A stretch of DNA of 16,725 bases from positions 1-16,725 of the forward strand of contig DAINAT010000074.1 in NCBI GenBank assembly GCA_036733305.1, written 5' to 3'. Both the position numbers and the translations under genes were made by a program. The stretch is from UBA7672 sp036733305. Lineage in GTDB: Bacteria > Pseudomonadota > Alphaproteobacteria > Caulobacterales > Hyphomonadaceae. The notes below the pieces were generated by a model. That model was not told where the DNA came from. It saw only the letters and a list, made by a program, of their open reading frames with translations, and did not search any database. Positions 1 through 7,001 of this stretch are shown here, in pieces (positions within the stretch are counted from its first letter, which is position 1; each line of letters starts with the position of its first letter).

Positions 1-214
1 AAGACGCCGTGATCTCGTTGAAGAAATACCCGTAAGGGTTGATCAGGAAGTGGTGCTCAGGCCCCGGAACGCGCGCCGAGATGTGGGTGAAGATCATGTC
101 GTCCCACCCGTACAGGGCGACCAGTCGGTAAAGCGCTGCAAGTTCTACGCGCGCTTTCCATTCTTCCGGGCTGCACCGGCTCTTAACGCTGACAAGCTTG
201 AGGTCATCGGCCAT
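1..214 (-). CDS. class II aldolase/adducin family protein (N-terminal part, cut by window edge)
   Basis: Reading the minus strand from an ATG at 214 gives 71 residues that run off the window start. The peptide has the pattern of the class II aldolase/adducin N-terminus: an ELAALYRLVALYGWDD helix, then FTHISARVPG, FLINPYGYFF and NEITAS. In the family the T-H-x-S-x-R and I-N-P-x-G segments shape the substrate and phosphate pocket. The zinc-binding histidines and the C-terminal half lie outside the window, so substrate and reaction cannot be named; members act on sugar phosphates or have lost catalysis. The start is supported by an AGGAGACC ribosome site 6-8 bases upstream. The gene diverges from nadK across about 120 bp. 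Family assignment is fairly secure, specific function is unknown. Confidence 0.85.
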   Translation of the reverse strand, partial: MADDLKLVSVKSRCSPEEWKARVELAALYRLVALYGWDDMIFTHISARVPGPEHHFLINPYGYFFNEITAS

Positions 215-333
215 GAGAGGTCTCCTGTGGGGTCAGCTTATGGCGCCCGGAAAAGAATGTCATTCGGTCGTCTTTTACCTATTTCGCCTCTATAGCTGGG
301 CGCCGTAGCGGGACTTTTACCCGGGACTGAAGC
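215..333. promoter_or_regulatory. divergent intergenic region with a GAATG-T-CATTC palindrome
   Basis: These 119 bases separate two divergently transcribed genes and must hold both promoters. They contain a perfect 11-base palindrome, GAATGTCATTC, at 255-265, enclosed by a wider inverted pair AAAAGA (251-256) and TCTTTT (271-276). Such symmetry between divergent starts fits a shared operator, but it could be chance. I could not pick out a convincing -35/-10 pair on either strand. Confidence 0.3.
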
Positions 334-1101
334 ATGGCCGACCCCAAGATCCACTTCACCGCATCTGCGAAGCCGGAGGCCCGGCAGGCGCTCGAGGCGA
401 TGACGCGCCGCTATGGCCAGACGGCCGCCAGCAAGGCCGATGTCATCGTCGCTCTGGGCGGCGACGGCTGGATGCTCGAAACCCTGCGCGGCCGCTATGC
501 CGACAAGCTGCCGGTTTATGGCATGCACCGGGGCACGATCGGCTTCCTGATGAACGAATACGACGAGGCTGGTCTGCCAGACCGCCTCAACAACGCTGTG
601 CGTGCTGTCATCCATCCGCTTGCGATGACCGCCGTCAGCGTGAAGGACAAGGTCACACACCTGCAGGCGATCAACGAAGTCTCGCTGCTGCGCCAGACCG
701 CGCAGACCGCCAGGCTGCGTATCCTGGTCGATGGCAAGGAGCGTCTCGCCGATCTCACGGCCGATGGCGTGCTGGTCTCAACGCCTGCTGGCTCGACCGC
801 CTACAATCTCTCCGCGCACGGACCGATCCTGCCGATCGGCGCCAACCTTCTCGCGCTGACCCCGATCTCGCCTTTCCGCCCGAGGCGCTGGCGCGGCGCG
901 CTGCTGCGCCATGATGCACGTGTCGAGATCGAAGTGCTCGATGCCGATCGCCGCCCCGTGGCTGCATCGGCCGACACGCAGGAGGTCCGCGATGTCGCGC
1001 GCGTCGAGGTCCGCGAGGATCATGGCAAATCGCTCACCATGCTGTTCGATGAAGGTCATGCCCTCGACGAACGCATCCTGCGCGAGCAGTTCTCGCTCTA
1101 G
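334..1101 (+). CDS. nadK: NAD kinase
   Basis: The 255-residue product is a cytoplasmic NAD kinase, which phosphorylates NAD+ to NADP+ at the expense of ATP or polyphosphate and so sets the NADP pool. The GGDG motif is at residues 42-45 (LGGDGWML), the NE motif at 114-115 (INEVSLLR), and the glycine-rich DGVLVSTPAGSTAY block at 144-157, followed by SAHGPILP. The length matches the short alphaproteobacterial form, which lacks the extended N-terminus seen in many larger NAD kinases. The ribosome site is weak (GGGACTGA just before ATG). It diverges from the class II aldolase gene and converges with the cytochrome gene, the two stop codons being only six bases apart. Nothing in the sequence suggests truncation. 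Confidence 0.95.
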   Translation: MADPKIHFTASAKPEARQALEAMTRRYGQTAASKADVIVALGGDGWMLETLRGRYADKLPVYGMHRGTIGFLMNEYDEAGLPDRLNNAVRAVIHPLAMTAVSVKDKVTHLQAINEVSLLRQTAQTARLRILVDGKERLADLTADGVLVSTPAGSTAYNLSAHGPILPIGANLLALTPISPFRPRRWRGALLRHDARVEIEVLDADRRPVAASADTQEVRDVARVEVREDHGKSLTMLFDEGHALDERILREQFSL

Positions 1102-1107
1102 CGTCGG

Positions 1108-1575
1108 CTACGGCTTCCGGCTTTCGATCAGCAGGTAGGCGATCAGCGCGTGGCGCTCTTCGTCCTTCTTGATGCCGTTGAAGAACATCGCCGTGCCCGG
1201 CACAAAGCCTTGCGGCGCCAGCAGCCATTGCTCCACCAGATCCGGCGTCCATTCCTTGTGCTCGAAATTCTTCAGCGCCGGCGAGTAGTTGTAGCCCGGC
1301 GCGTTGCCCGTGCCGCGCTCGAACACGCCGTGCAGGTTGGGTCCGACGAGATTGCCCTTGCCCGCCGCCACATAATGGCACGAGGCGCATTGGCGTCCGA
1401 AGATGCTCTTGCCCGCAGCAATGTCGGCCGTGTCGTACGGGGGCGGCAGCTCAGCCTGTGTCGGCGCCGGAACGGTCGGGGCTGCGGGTTCAGCCGGAGC
1501 GGGCGCTTCGCCGCCGCAGGCCGACAACGCCAAAGCGCCGGCCAGAACTGCAGAAATTGCTAAACCAGACCGCAT
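1108..1575 (-). CDS. lipid-anchored class I cytochrome c
   Basis: The 155-residue product begins with a lipoprotein signal (MRSGLAISAVLAGALALSAC) whose lipobox cysteine is residue 20. A Pro/Ala-rich linker follows (about 24-48), then a single class I cytochrome c domain. Haem attachment is CASCH at 63-67, with His67 as one axial ligand; Met130 in the PGTAMFF segment is the likely second ligand. The GPNLHGVF stretch (79-86) and the aromatic YNYSPAL/W regions are typical of mitochondrial-type and alphaproteobacterial soluble c cytochromes. It should carry electrons at the periplasmic face of the membrane, probably between bc1 complex and an oxidase, although the partner is not encoded here. GAGG lies six bases upstream of the start. 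It diverges from pgi. Confidence 0.9.
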   Translation of the reverse strand: MRSGLAISAVLAGALALSACGGEAPAPAEPAAPTVPAPTQAELPPPYDTADIAAGKSIFGRQCASCHYVAAGKGNLVGPNLHGVFERGTGNAPGYNYSPALKNFEHKEWTPDLVEQWLLAPQGFVPGTAMFFNGIKKDEERHALIAYLLIESRKP

Positions 1576-1697
1576 AAAAGCCTCGCAGCTAGGGCACCCA
1601 TTCAGGATTAACCGCTAATGCGGTATCCGGGCTCGCCGATTGCATCGGCAGCGCCAGATCTTTCAGAACATTCGGTTCCGCAAGGGAATATCGCAAA
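1576..1697. promoter_or_regulatory. cytochrome c / pgi divergent promoter region with a 15-base palindrome
   Basis: This 122-base gap drives a cytochrome gene leftward and pgi rightward. It contains the perfect inverted repeat GCCGAT-TGC-ATCGGC at 1635-1649, a reasonable operator candidate by position and symmetry. AAGGGA, about eleven bases before the pgi ATG, is the probable pgi ribosome site. No clear sigma-70 boxes could be assigned by eye. Confidence 0.3.
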
Positions 1698-3290
1698 ATG
1701 ACGCTCTCCAGCTGGAAAACCGTCCAGGCCGAATACCAGCGCCTGACCGCGACCCCTCTGCAGGAGACCGCCAAACGCGCCAATCTGGACGCTTTCATCT
1801 GGACCGCGCCCCATCTTGAAGCGGACGTCGGCAAGCAGCTGATCGACGAGGCTGCCCTGGCCGCCCTCCAGTCGCTGGCCGTCGAGCGGGGCCTCAAGGA
1901 CAAGATCCGAGCTCTGTTCGCGGGCGAGATCGTCAACGTTTCCGAACACCGCCCGGCGCTGCACTGGGCGCTGCGCGGCAACGGCAAGGGCATCCTGGCC
2001 GCCGAAGCCATGGCGCGCGAAGCCGAGAAGGCCGCAGCCTTTGCAAAAAAGGCAGCCAGCGGCGGCCTCGGTTTCACCGTCAAAACCATCCTGCACATCG
2101 GCATCGGCGGATCGGACCTCGGCCCGCGCCTGATCTGGGACGCGCTGCGCGACTACGCCACCAATGGCCCGAACATCCGCTTCGTCGCCAACGTCGACCC
2201 GGAAGACTTCGCGGAACAGACCGCCGATCTCGACCCGAAAACAACGCTCGTCCTCGTCGTCTCCAAATCCTTCAAGACGCCCGAGACCGCTTCCAACGCG
2301 CTGCTCGGCCGTGAGTGGCTGGTGAAGGCGCTGGGCGAGGCCGAAGCTAACAACCACCTCGCAGCCGTTTCGTCCGCCCCCGACAAGGCGAAAGCCTGGG
2401 GCGCCGCCGAAGACCGCATCTTCCCGATGGATGAGAGCGTCGGCGGTCGTTACTCGGTCTGGTCGTCAGTCGGCCTGTCGCTGCAGATCGCACTCGGCGC
2501 CGATGTGTGGAACCGCTTCCTCAAGGGTGCTGCCGAGATGGACGCGCACTTCCGCGACACGCCGCTCGAGAGCAACGTGCCCGCGCGCCTGGCCATGCTC
2601 GACGTCTTCCGCCACACGGAGAGGACCGGCGCGCCGACCCGCACCGTGCTGGCCTACGCACACCGCCTGCGCAAACTGCCGGACTTCCTCCAGCAGCTCG
2701 AAATGGAATCCAACGGCAAGAACGTCTCGGACGCGCCGGGCGGTCTCATCGGCCTCACCGCGCCGATCACCTGGGGCTCGGTCGGCACGCTTGGCCAGCA
2801 CTCCTTCCACCAGCTGCTGCATCAGGGCTTGCGCGATAGCTCGATCGAATTCGTCGCCGCTCTCAACGCGGGCGCTGGCGACAAGGGCCGGGGCCGAGCC
2901 CTGCTCGCCAACGCCTTCGCGCAGGCAGAAGGGCTCCTCGGCGGACGCAGCCGTGAAGTTGCCGAGAAGGAACTCCTCGCCAAAGGCATGTCGCCCGAAA
3001 AGGCCAAGGCCCAGTCGGTCCACATGCACATGGAAGGCGGCCGCGGCTCCACCACCATCCTACTCAACGATCTCTCCCCCGAAAGCGTCGGTGCGCTGAT
3101 CGCCCTCTACGAGCACCGCACATTTGCTGCCGGCATCCTCTGGGGCGTCAACCCGTTCGACCAATGGGGTGTCGAACTCGGCAAGGTGCTCGCCGAGCAG
3201 CTGGACAAGGCCATCGCTGGCGAAGACCCCGGCCAGCGCGATCCCTCCACGCTGCGCCTCGTTTCGCGTGCAAGAAAAACGCACGGCTAG
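1698..3290 (+). CDS. pgi: glucose-6-phosphate isomerase
   Basis: This 530-residue cytoplasmic enzyme interconverts glucose-6-phosphate and fructose-6-phosphate in glycolysis, gluconeogenesis and entry to the Entner-Doudoroff and pentose phosphate routes. Sugar-phosphate binding blocks are visible at 135-144 (GIGGSDLGPR) and 189-200 (SKSFKTPETASN). The two family signatures are at 245-260 (DESVGGRYSVWSSVGL) and 479-496 (GILWGVNPFDQWGVELGK). Expected catalytic residues are present: Glu337 in MESNG, His368 in GQHSFHQ and Lys496 in GVELGK. The length is close to the usual 540-550 of proteobacterial enzymes. The ATG at 1698 is preceded by AAGGGA. A patatin-like lipoprotein gene starts 60 bases after the stop, so the two may be co-transcribed. 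Confidence 0.97.
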   Translation: MTLSSWKTVQAEYQRLTATPLQETAKRANLDAFIWTAPHLEADVGKQLIDEAALAALQSLAVERGLKDKIRALFAGEIVNVSEHRPALHWALRGNGKGILAAEAMAREAEKAAAFAKKAASGGLGFTVKTILHIGIGGSDLGPRLIWDALRDYATNGPNIRFVANVDPEDFAEQTADLDPKTTLVLVVSKSFKTPETASNALLGREWLVKALGEAEANNHLAAVSSAPDKAKAWGAAEDRIFPMDESVGGRYSVWSSVGLSLQIALGADVWNRFLKGAAEMDAHFRDTPLESNVPARLAMLDVFRHTERTGAPTRTVLAYAHRLRKLPDFLQQLEMESNGKNVSDAPGGLIGLTAPITWGSVGTLGQHSFHQLLHQGLRDSSIEFVAALNAGAGDKGRGRALLANAFAQAEGLLGGRSREVAEKELLAKGMSPEKAKAQSVHMHMEGGRGSTTILLNDLSPESVGALIALYEHRTFAAGILWGVNPFDQWGVELGKVLAEQLDKAIAGEDPGQRDPSTLRLVSRARKTHG

Positions 3291-3337
3291 TTGCGTCTGC
3301 TGGACATCCCGTTGATCTCGGCCAAGAACGGAAAGTC

Positions 3338-3344
3338 GAGGGGG
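3338..3344 (+). promoter_or_regulatory. ribosome binding site fixing the patatin start
   Basis: GAGGGGG lies six bases before the ATG at 3351. It decides in favour of that start over an in-frame TTG at 3291, which would add 20 residues in front of an otherwise perfect lipoprotein signal peptide. Confidence 0.6.
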
Positions 3345-3350
3345 TGTCCC

Positions 3351-4703
3351 ATGCGTCTCACCGCAATCGCGCTAGCCATGTTCGCGGCAGCCTGCGTCTC
3401 CGCGCCGGATACGACACCGATCAACCGCACGCTCACCGAACCGCCCGCGCCGCCTGTCGAAATCGAGCTTGGCGTCGATGGCGATGCGATTGCTCTGGCT
3501 CTCTCGGGCGGAGGCGCGCGCGCCGCATCCTTCTCGCTGGGCGTGCTGCTGCAACTGCGCGACATGAAGGGCGCCGATGGCCGCGCGCTGATCGACAAGG
3601 TGGCGCTGATCACATCCGTGTCCGGAGGCTCGACCATCGCTGCATGGTTCGGACTGCACGGCGCAGCCGGCCTTGATGGCTTCCGTCCGGCCATGCTCGA
3701 CAAGGACTGGCAGAGCCAGCTCCACACCACTTTCATGTCGTTCGACAACTGGCAGCGCCTGATGCAGGGCGGCGTCAACGGTCCGGACAAGCTGGCGAAC
3801 TGGCTGAACACCGAAGTCTATGCCGGCGCCCACATGAAGGATCTGACCAACCATCCACGCGTCATTATCAATGCGGCCGATCTCTACAACGGCACGCCAT
3901 TCGCGTTCGCCGCGCCATATTTCCAGGCGATCTGCAGCGATCTGGCGTCCGTCCGTGTGGCGGATGCGGTCGCCGCCTCCATGTCCGTTCCCGCGGTCTT
4001 CCGGCCCATCGTGGTAAAGCTGCCGGAAGGCGAATGCCCCGTGCCGCTGCCGGATCTGGTGGAGACGACAAGGCTTGATCGCACCTCGCCTGCGCTGCTG
4101 CGCGAGACGGCAACCGCCTTCCGCGCTTACCGCGATCCATCGCGCATGAAGTATCTTCACCTCACAGACGGGGGCATCGCGGACAATTTCGGCCTCTCCA
4201 GCCTGGTCACCATCCGGCGCGCAGCGGGCAAACCTTACGGGCCTTACTCCGCGCGCGACGCCGTAAAGATCCGCCGGATGACGTTCCTGCTGGTGAACTC
4301 CGAGCCAAACTCGGAGAGCGGTTGGGCGATGAAGCCCGAAGGTCCAGACGCGGTGCAACTCGTCGAAGCCCTGCTGAGCGCCGGCATCAACGCGCCCAAG
4401 CGCGCCGCCAGCGATGCCTTCGGCAGCGTACTGTCCGACTGGCAGCGTGATCTCATCGACTGGCGCTGCAAGCTGACACCGGAAGAAGCGCGCAGTCTCG
4501 GCGCTGGCGAAGGCTGGAACTGCCGCGACGTGCAGTTCAGCTTCGATACCATCTCGTTCGCGGACCTGCCGCCCGATCAGTTTGAGCGCCTCGGCGCCGC
4601 CGCCACGGCTGTCAGCCTGCCCAAGGCGCTGGTCGATGATCTGATCGCAGGCGGCCGTCGCGCCGTCGTCACAAACGATCTGGTGCAAACACTTACGAGG
4701 TAG
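3351..4703 (+). CDS. patatin-like phospholipase family lipoprotein
   Basis: The 450-residue product is predicted to be a lipid-anchored serine lipid hydrolase. Residues 1-15 (MRLTAIALAMFAAAC) form a lipoprotein signal with Cys15 as the modified residue. The patatin fold follows: the oxyanion-hole glycine block LSGGGARAASFSLG at 51-64, the nucleophile elbow SVSGGS at 89-94 with Ser91 as nucleophile, and DGG at 273-275 with Asp273 completing the Ser-Asp dyad. AASMSVPAVFRP (208-219) is a common patatin segment. The oxyanion loop and the dyad are complete, so the enzyme should be active on lipids or acyl esters; the natural substrate is unknown. It follows pgi by 60 bases and its stop is only nine bases from the convergent pbpC stop. 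Confidence 0.88.
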   Translation: MRLTAIALAMFAAACVSAPDTTPINRTLTEPPAPPVEIELGVDGDAIALALSGGGARAASFSLGVLLQLRDMKGADGRALIDKVALITSVSGGSTIAAWFGLHGAAGLDGFRPAMLDKDWQSQLHTTFMSFDNWQRLMQGGVNGPDKLANWLNTEVYAGAHMKDLTNHPRVIINAADLYNGTPFAFAAPYFQAICSDLASVRVADAVAASMSVPAVFRPIVVKLPEGECPVPLPDLVETTRLDRTSPALLRETATAFRAYRDPSRMKYLHLTDGGIADNFGLSSLVTIRRAAGKPYGPYSARDAVKIRRMTFLLVNSEPNSESGWAMKPEGPDAVQLVEALLSAGINAPKRAASDAFGSVLSDWQRDLIDWRCKLTPEEARSLGAGEGWNCRDVQFSFDTISFADLPPDQFERLGAAATAVSLPKALVDDLIAGGRRAVVTNDLVQTLTR

Positions 4704-4704
4704 T

Positions 4705-4720
4705 CGAGCGCGTTAGCTCG
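4705..4720. terminator. possible hairpin at the patatin/pbpC convergence
   Basis: CGAGC-GCGTTA-GCTCG forms a five-pair stem spanning the nine-base gap between two convergent genes and includes the pbpC stop codon. There is no U-tract on either strand, so an intrinsic terminator is doubtful; it is recorded because no better terminator is visible between these genes. Confidence 0.25.
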
Positions 4721-6839
4721 CCGGCGTCATGATCCGCACACGCGATTTGGCTGACCGTCCGGCTTCGTCCACCACGAACAGCTCGTAGAAGCCGGTATCG
4801 TTCGGCCGCCACACCGCATCGCCCGCCACATTGCGGGGCAGCGCCTTGCCATCGACATACCAGGCGAGCTTGCCCCGCCCCTCAGCCGCCAGCACGAACG
4901 AGGTGTGCTCCTCGTCCTTCCACACCTCTGCGCCATCTGGCGGGAAGAGAATCTGCGGTGGCGCATTCTGCCGCTCGAACCGCGCCAGCGCGGACGGCGG
5001 CGTATGGCTTCCGGCAATCTCTTCGCGCAGGGGCGGACCAGACGAGCGCCGAGGCGTGATCCGCGTCACCGCATCATAAACGTCGAACAGAACCGGCAGC
5101 GCCGCATCGCGCCCCGTGATGCCGGGACGCGGCGATGAATCTGCCCGCCCGATCCACACCACCACCGCATGTCCATTGCCAGTGCCCGCCGCCCACGCAT
5201 CGCGGAAGCCGTAGGACGTGCCTGTCTTGAACGCGATCACCGGCGCTTCCTGCGTCAGCATCGCGGGCATCCGTCCTTCAGGCGCTGGTGCCGAGCCCAG
5301 AATGTCCACGATCTGTCGCGCCGACTGCGCGGACATGATCTGCGTCGCTTTCTCCGGCGTCTTCAGCGCCGCTTCCGTCTCCGCCTTCAGCCAGTGCAGC
5401 GGCAGCGCCCGCCCATGATCGCCCAGCGCCGCATAGAGCAACGCCACATCGCGCACCGTCATGCCCGCGCCGCCCAGCGCAATCGCTAGCCCTGCGTCCT
5501 CGTCGCCCGTCAGCGGCATCGAAAGATCAGCGCCCGCAAACGAAAGCGCCGCAGCAAACCGCTGCGCCCCCACCGCATCCAGCGCCGCCACCGCCGGCAC
5601 GTTCAAGGAATGTTGGAGAGCCTGCGCCACCGTCACATCGCCCCGGAATGTCCGGTCGAAGTTATCCGGGCGGTAGGTCGCAAACCTGCGCGGAGCATCC
5701 GCAATCCGCGTATCGGGCGAGGCTACGCCATCATCGAACGCCATACCGTAGATGAATGGCTTCAGCGTCGAGCCGGGCGAACGCGGACGATTGGTCAGGT
5801 CGATCCACCCGCCCGCCGCCGCGCGCGTGGACGAGCCCGCCGCCGCGCGCACTTCGCGGCTGGCGATGTCCACCACCATGATCGCCACCTGCACGCCATC
5901 ACGCGACGCACCCGCCGCGCGCTTGGCCAGCTGTTCCACTTCCTTCTGCAAGGCGAGGTCCAGCGTCGTCTCGATATTGTCCGGATCGCCCGCCCGCTTC
6001 AGCGCCTCTTCCGACGCGTGCCACGCCACAGTCGGGAAGTCGCGACGCTTGGGCGCGGGATAATCCGCCGACTCCGCGGCCAGATCCTTTTGAAACAGCC
6101 CCTGATCCGCCAACCGCATCAGCACGCGCTCGCGCGCAACGATTGCCGCTTCGGGACGCAAATCCGGTCGCCGCGCCTCAGGCGATTGCGGCAGGGCGAT
6201 CAGCATCGCGATCTGGTCCGGCGACAGGTTATCCGGCTCCCGGCCAAAGTAGGCCCACGAAGCTGCCCGCACGCCCTCAAGGTTCCCGCCATACGGGGCA
6301 AGCGTCAGGTAAAGCTCGAGGATCTCGTCCTTCGAATACCGCCGCTCCAGTTGCCACGCGCGAAACGCCTCGATCAGCTTCGAGCCGATATTCCGCGGAC
6401 GCGGCTCGAGCAGACGCGCCGTCTGCATCGTGATCGTCGATCCGCCCGACACGATCCGCCCGGATGTCACCAGCGACCCAGCCGCCCGTGTCAGCGCCGT
6501 GAAGTCCACGCCACCATGGCTCATGAAGCGCTTGTCTTCATATGCCATCAGCGCCGCAATAAAGTCGGGGTCCAGTTCCTCGACATGCGCACGCATCCGC
6601 CACTTGCCGTCATCGACCGGAAACACGCGCAGCACAGCCCCGCGCCGATCCATCACCACGCCGGAAACTTCCTGGAAACGCTTCAGCGGCGGCGGAAAGA
6701 AGAAGTCCACCGCCATCAGCGGCAGCAACACATACAGCACGACCAGCGCCGCCTTGCGCCACCACTCGGCCGGCCACCACCAGTTGCGCGGATTGAGATA
6801 GCGTAGCGCGCCAGATAGCGACTTAGCAGTCATGCTCAT
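4713..6839 (-). CDS. pbpC: penicillin-binding protein 1C (bifunctional glycosyltransferase/transpeptidase)
   Basis: The 708-residue protein is a class A penicillin-binding protein of the 1C type, which polymerises and crosslinks peptidoglycan in the periplasm. A short cytoplasmic tail and one membrane segment (about 29-48) lead into the GT51 glycosyltransferase, with Glu101 in YEDKRF, GGSTITMQTAR at 132-142 and the second acidic residue Glu157 in KLIEAF. The transpeptidase domain has SPGSTLK (354-360, nucleophile Ser357, Lys360), SLN at 411-413 and KTGTS at 538-542. The last 90 residues or so form the beta-sandwich tail characteristic of PBP1C. All catalytic motifs are intact. An ATG two codons into the protein is an alternative start. 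It lies 162 bases downstream of an alpha-2-macroglobulin gene on the same strand, the classical partner. Confidence 0.95.
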   Translation of the reverse strand: MSMTAKSLSGALRYLNPRNWWWPAEWWRKAALVVLYVLLPLMAVDFFFPPPLKRFQEVSGVVMDRRGAVLRVFPVDDGKWRMRAHVEELDPDFIAALMAYEDKRFMSHGGVDFTALTRAAGSLVTSGRIVSGGSTITMQTARLLEPRPRNIGSKLIEAFRAWQLERRYSKDEILELYLTLAPYGGNLEGVRAASWAYFGREPDNLSPDQIAMLIALPQSPEARRPDLRPEAAIVARERVLMRLADQGLFQKDLAAESADYPAPKRRDFPTVAWHASEEALKRAGDPDNIETTLDLALQKEVEQLAKRAAGASRDGVQVAIMVVDIASREVRAAAGSSTRAAAGGWIDLTNRPRSPGSTLKPFIYGMAFDDGVASPDTRIADAPRRFATYRPDNFDRTFRGDVTVAQALQHSLNVPAVAALDAVGAQRFAAALSFAGADLSMPLTGDEDAGLAIALGGAGMTVRDVALLYAALGDHGRALPLHWLKAETEAALKTPEKATQIMSAQSARQIVDILGSAPAPEGRMPAMLTQEAPVIAFKTGTSYGFRDAWAAGTGNGHAVVVWIGRADSSPRPGITGRDAALPVLFDVYDAVTRITPRRSSGPPLREEIAGSHTPPSALARFERQNAPPQILFPPDGAEVWKDEEHTSFVLAAEGRGKLAWYVDGKALPRNVAGDAVWRPNDTGFYELFVVDEAGRSAKSRVRIMTPAS

Positions 6840-6869
6840 CGCAGACCCCAGCCATGCAGGTCCTACAGC

Positions 6870-6978
6870 TTGTCATCCCGGCCGCAGCGAAGCGGAGAGC
6901 CGGGACCCATTTTGATGCCGTCGTGCTCTCACAATGGGTCCCGGATAGCGCCGCTTCGCGACGCTTCCGGGATGACAA
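6870..6978 (-). repeat. composite palindromic repeat, copy 1 (inverted orientation)
   Basis: This 109-bp element begins TTGTCATCCCGG and ends CCGGGATGACAA. Inside are two distinguishable half-elements that each fold on themselves, so the whole makes a cloverleaf or double hairpin. Its reverse complement aligns end to end with copies at 14614-14716 and 16097-16197. It sits entirely in the 162-base gap between the alpha-2-macroglobulin stop (24 bases away) and the pbpC start (31 bases away), so it will be present in any shared transcript. It encodes nothing. It resembles REP/BIME or MITE-like intergenic repeats in design; family identity needs a genome-wide search. Confidence 0.85.
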
Positions 6979-7001
6979 CCATTGATCGACCGCGTGCATT
7001 T

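Noticed and set aside
3291..3350. TTG start for the patatin gene right after the pgi stop
   Set aside because: It adds 20 residues before a canonical lipoprotein signal peptide, while the ATG at 3351 has GAGGGGG at the correct distance.
3372..4688. A 438-codon open frame opposite the patatin-like gene
   Set aside because: It is a complementary-strand shadow of a gene with complete patatin motifs and has no start signal or recognisable domain.
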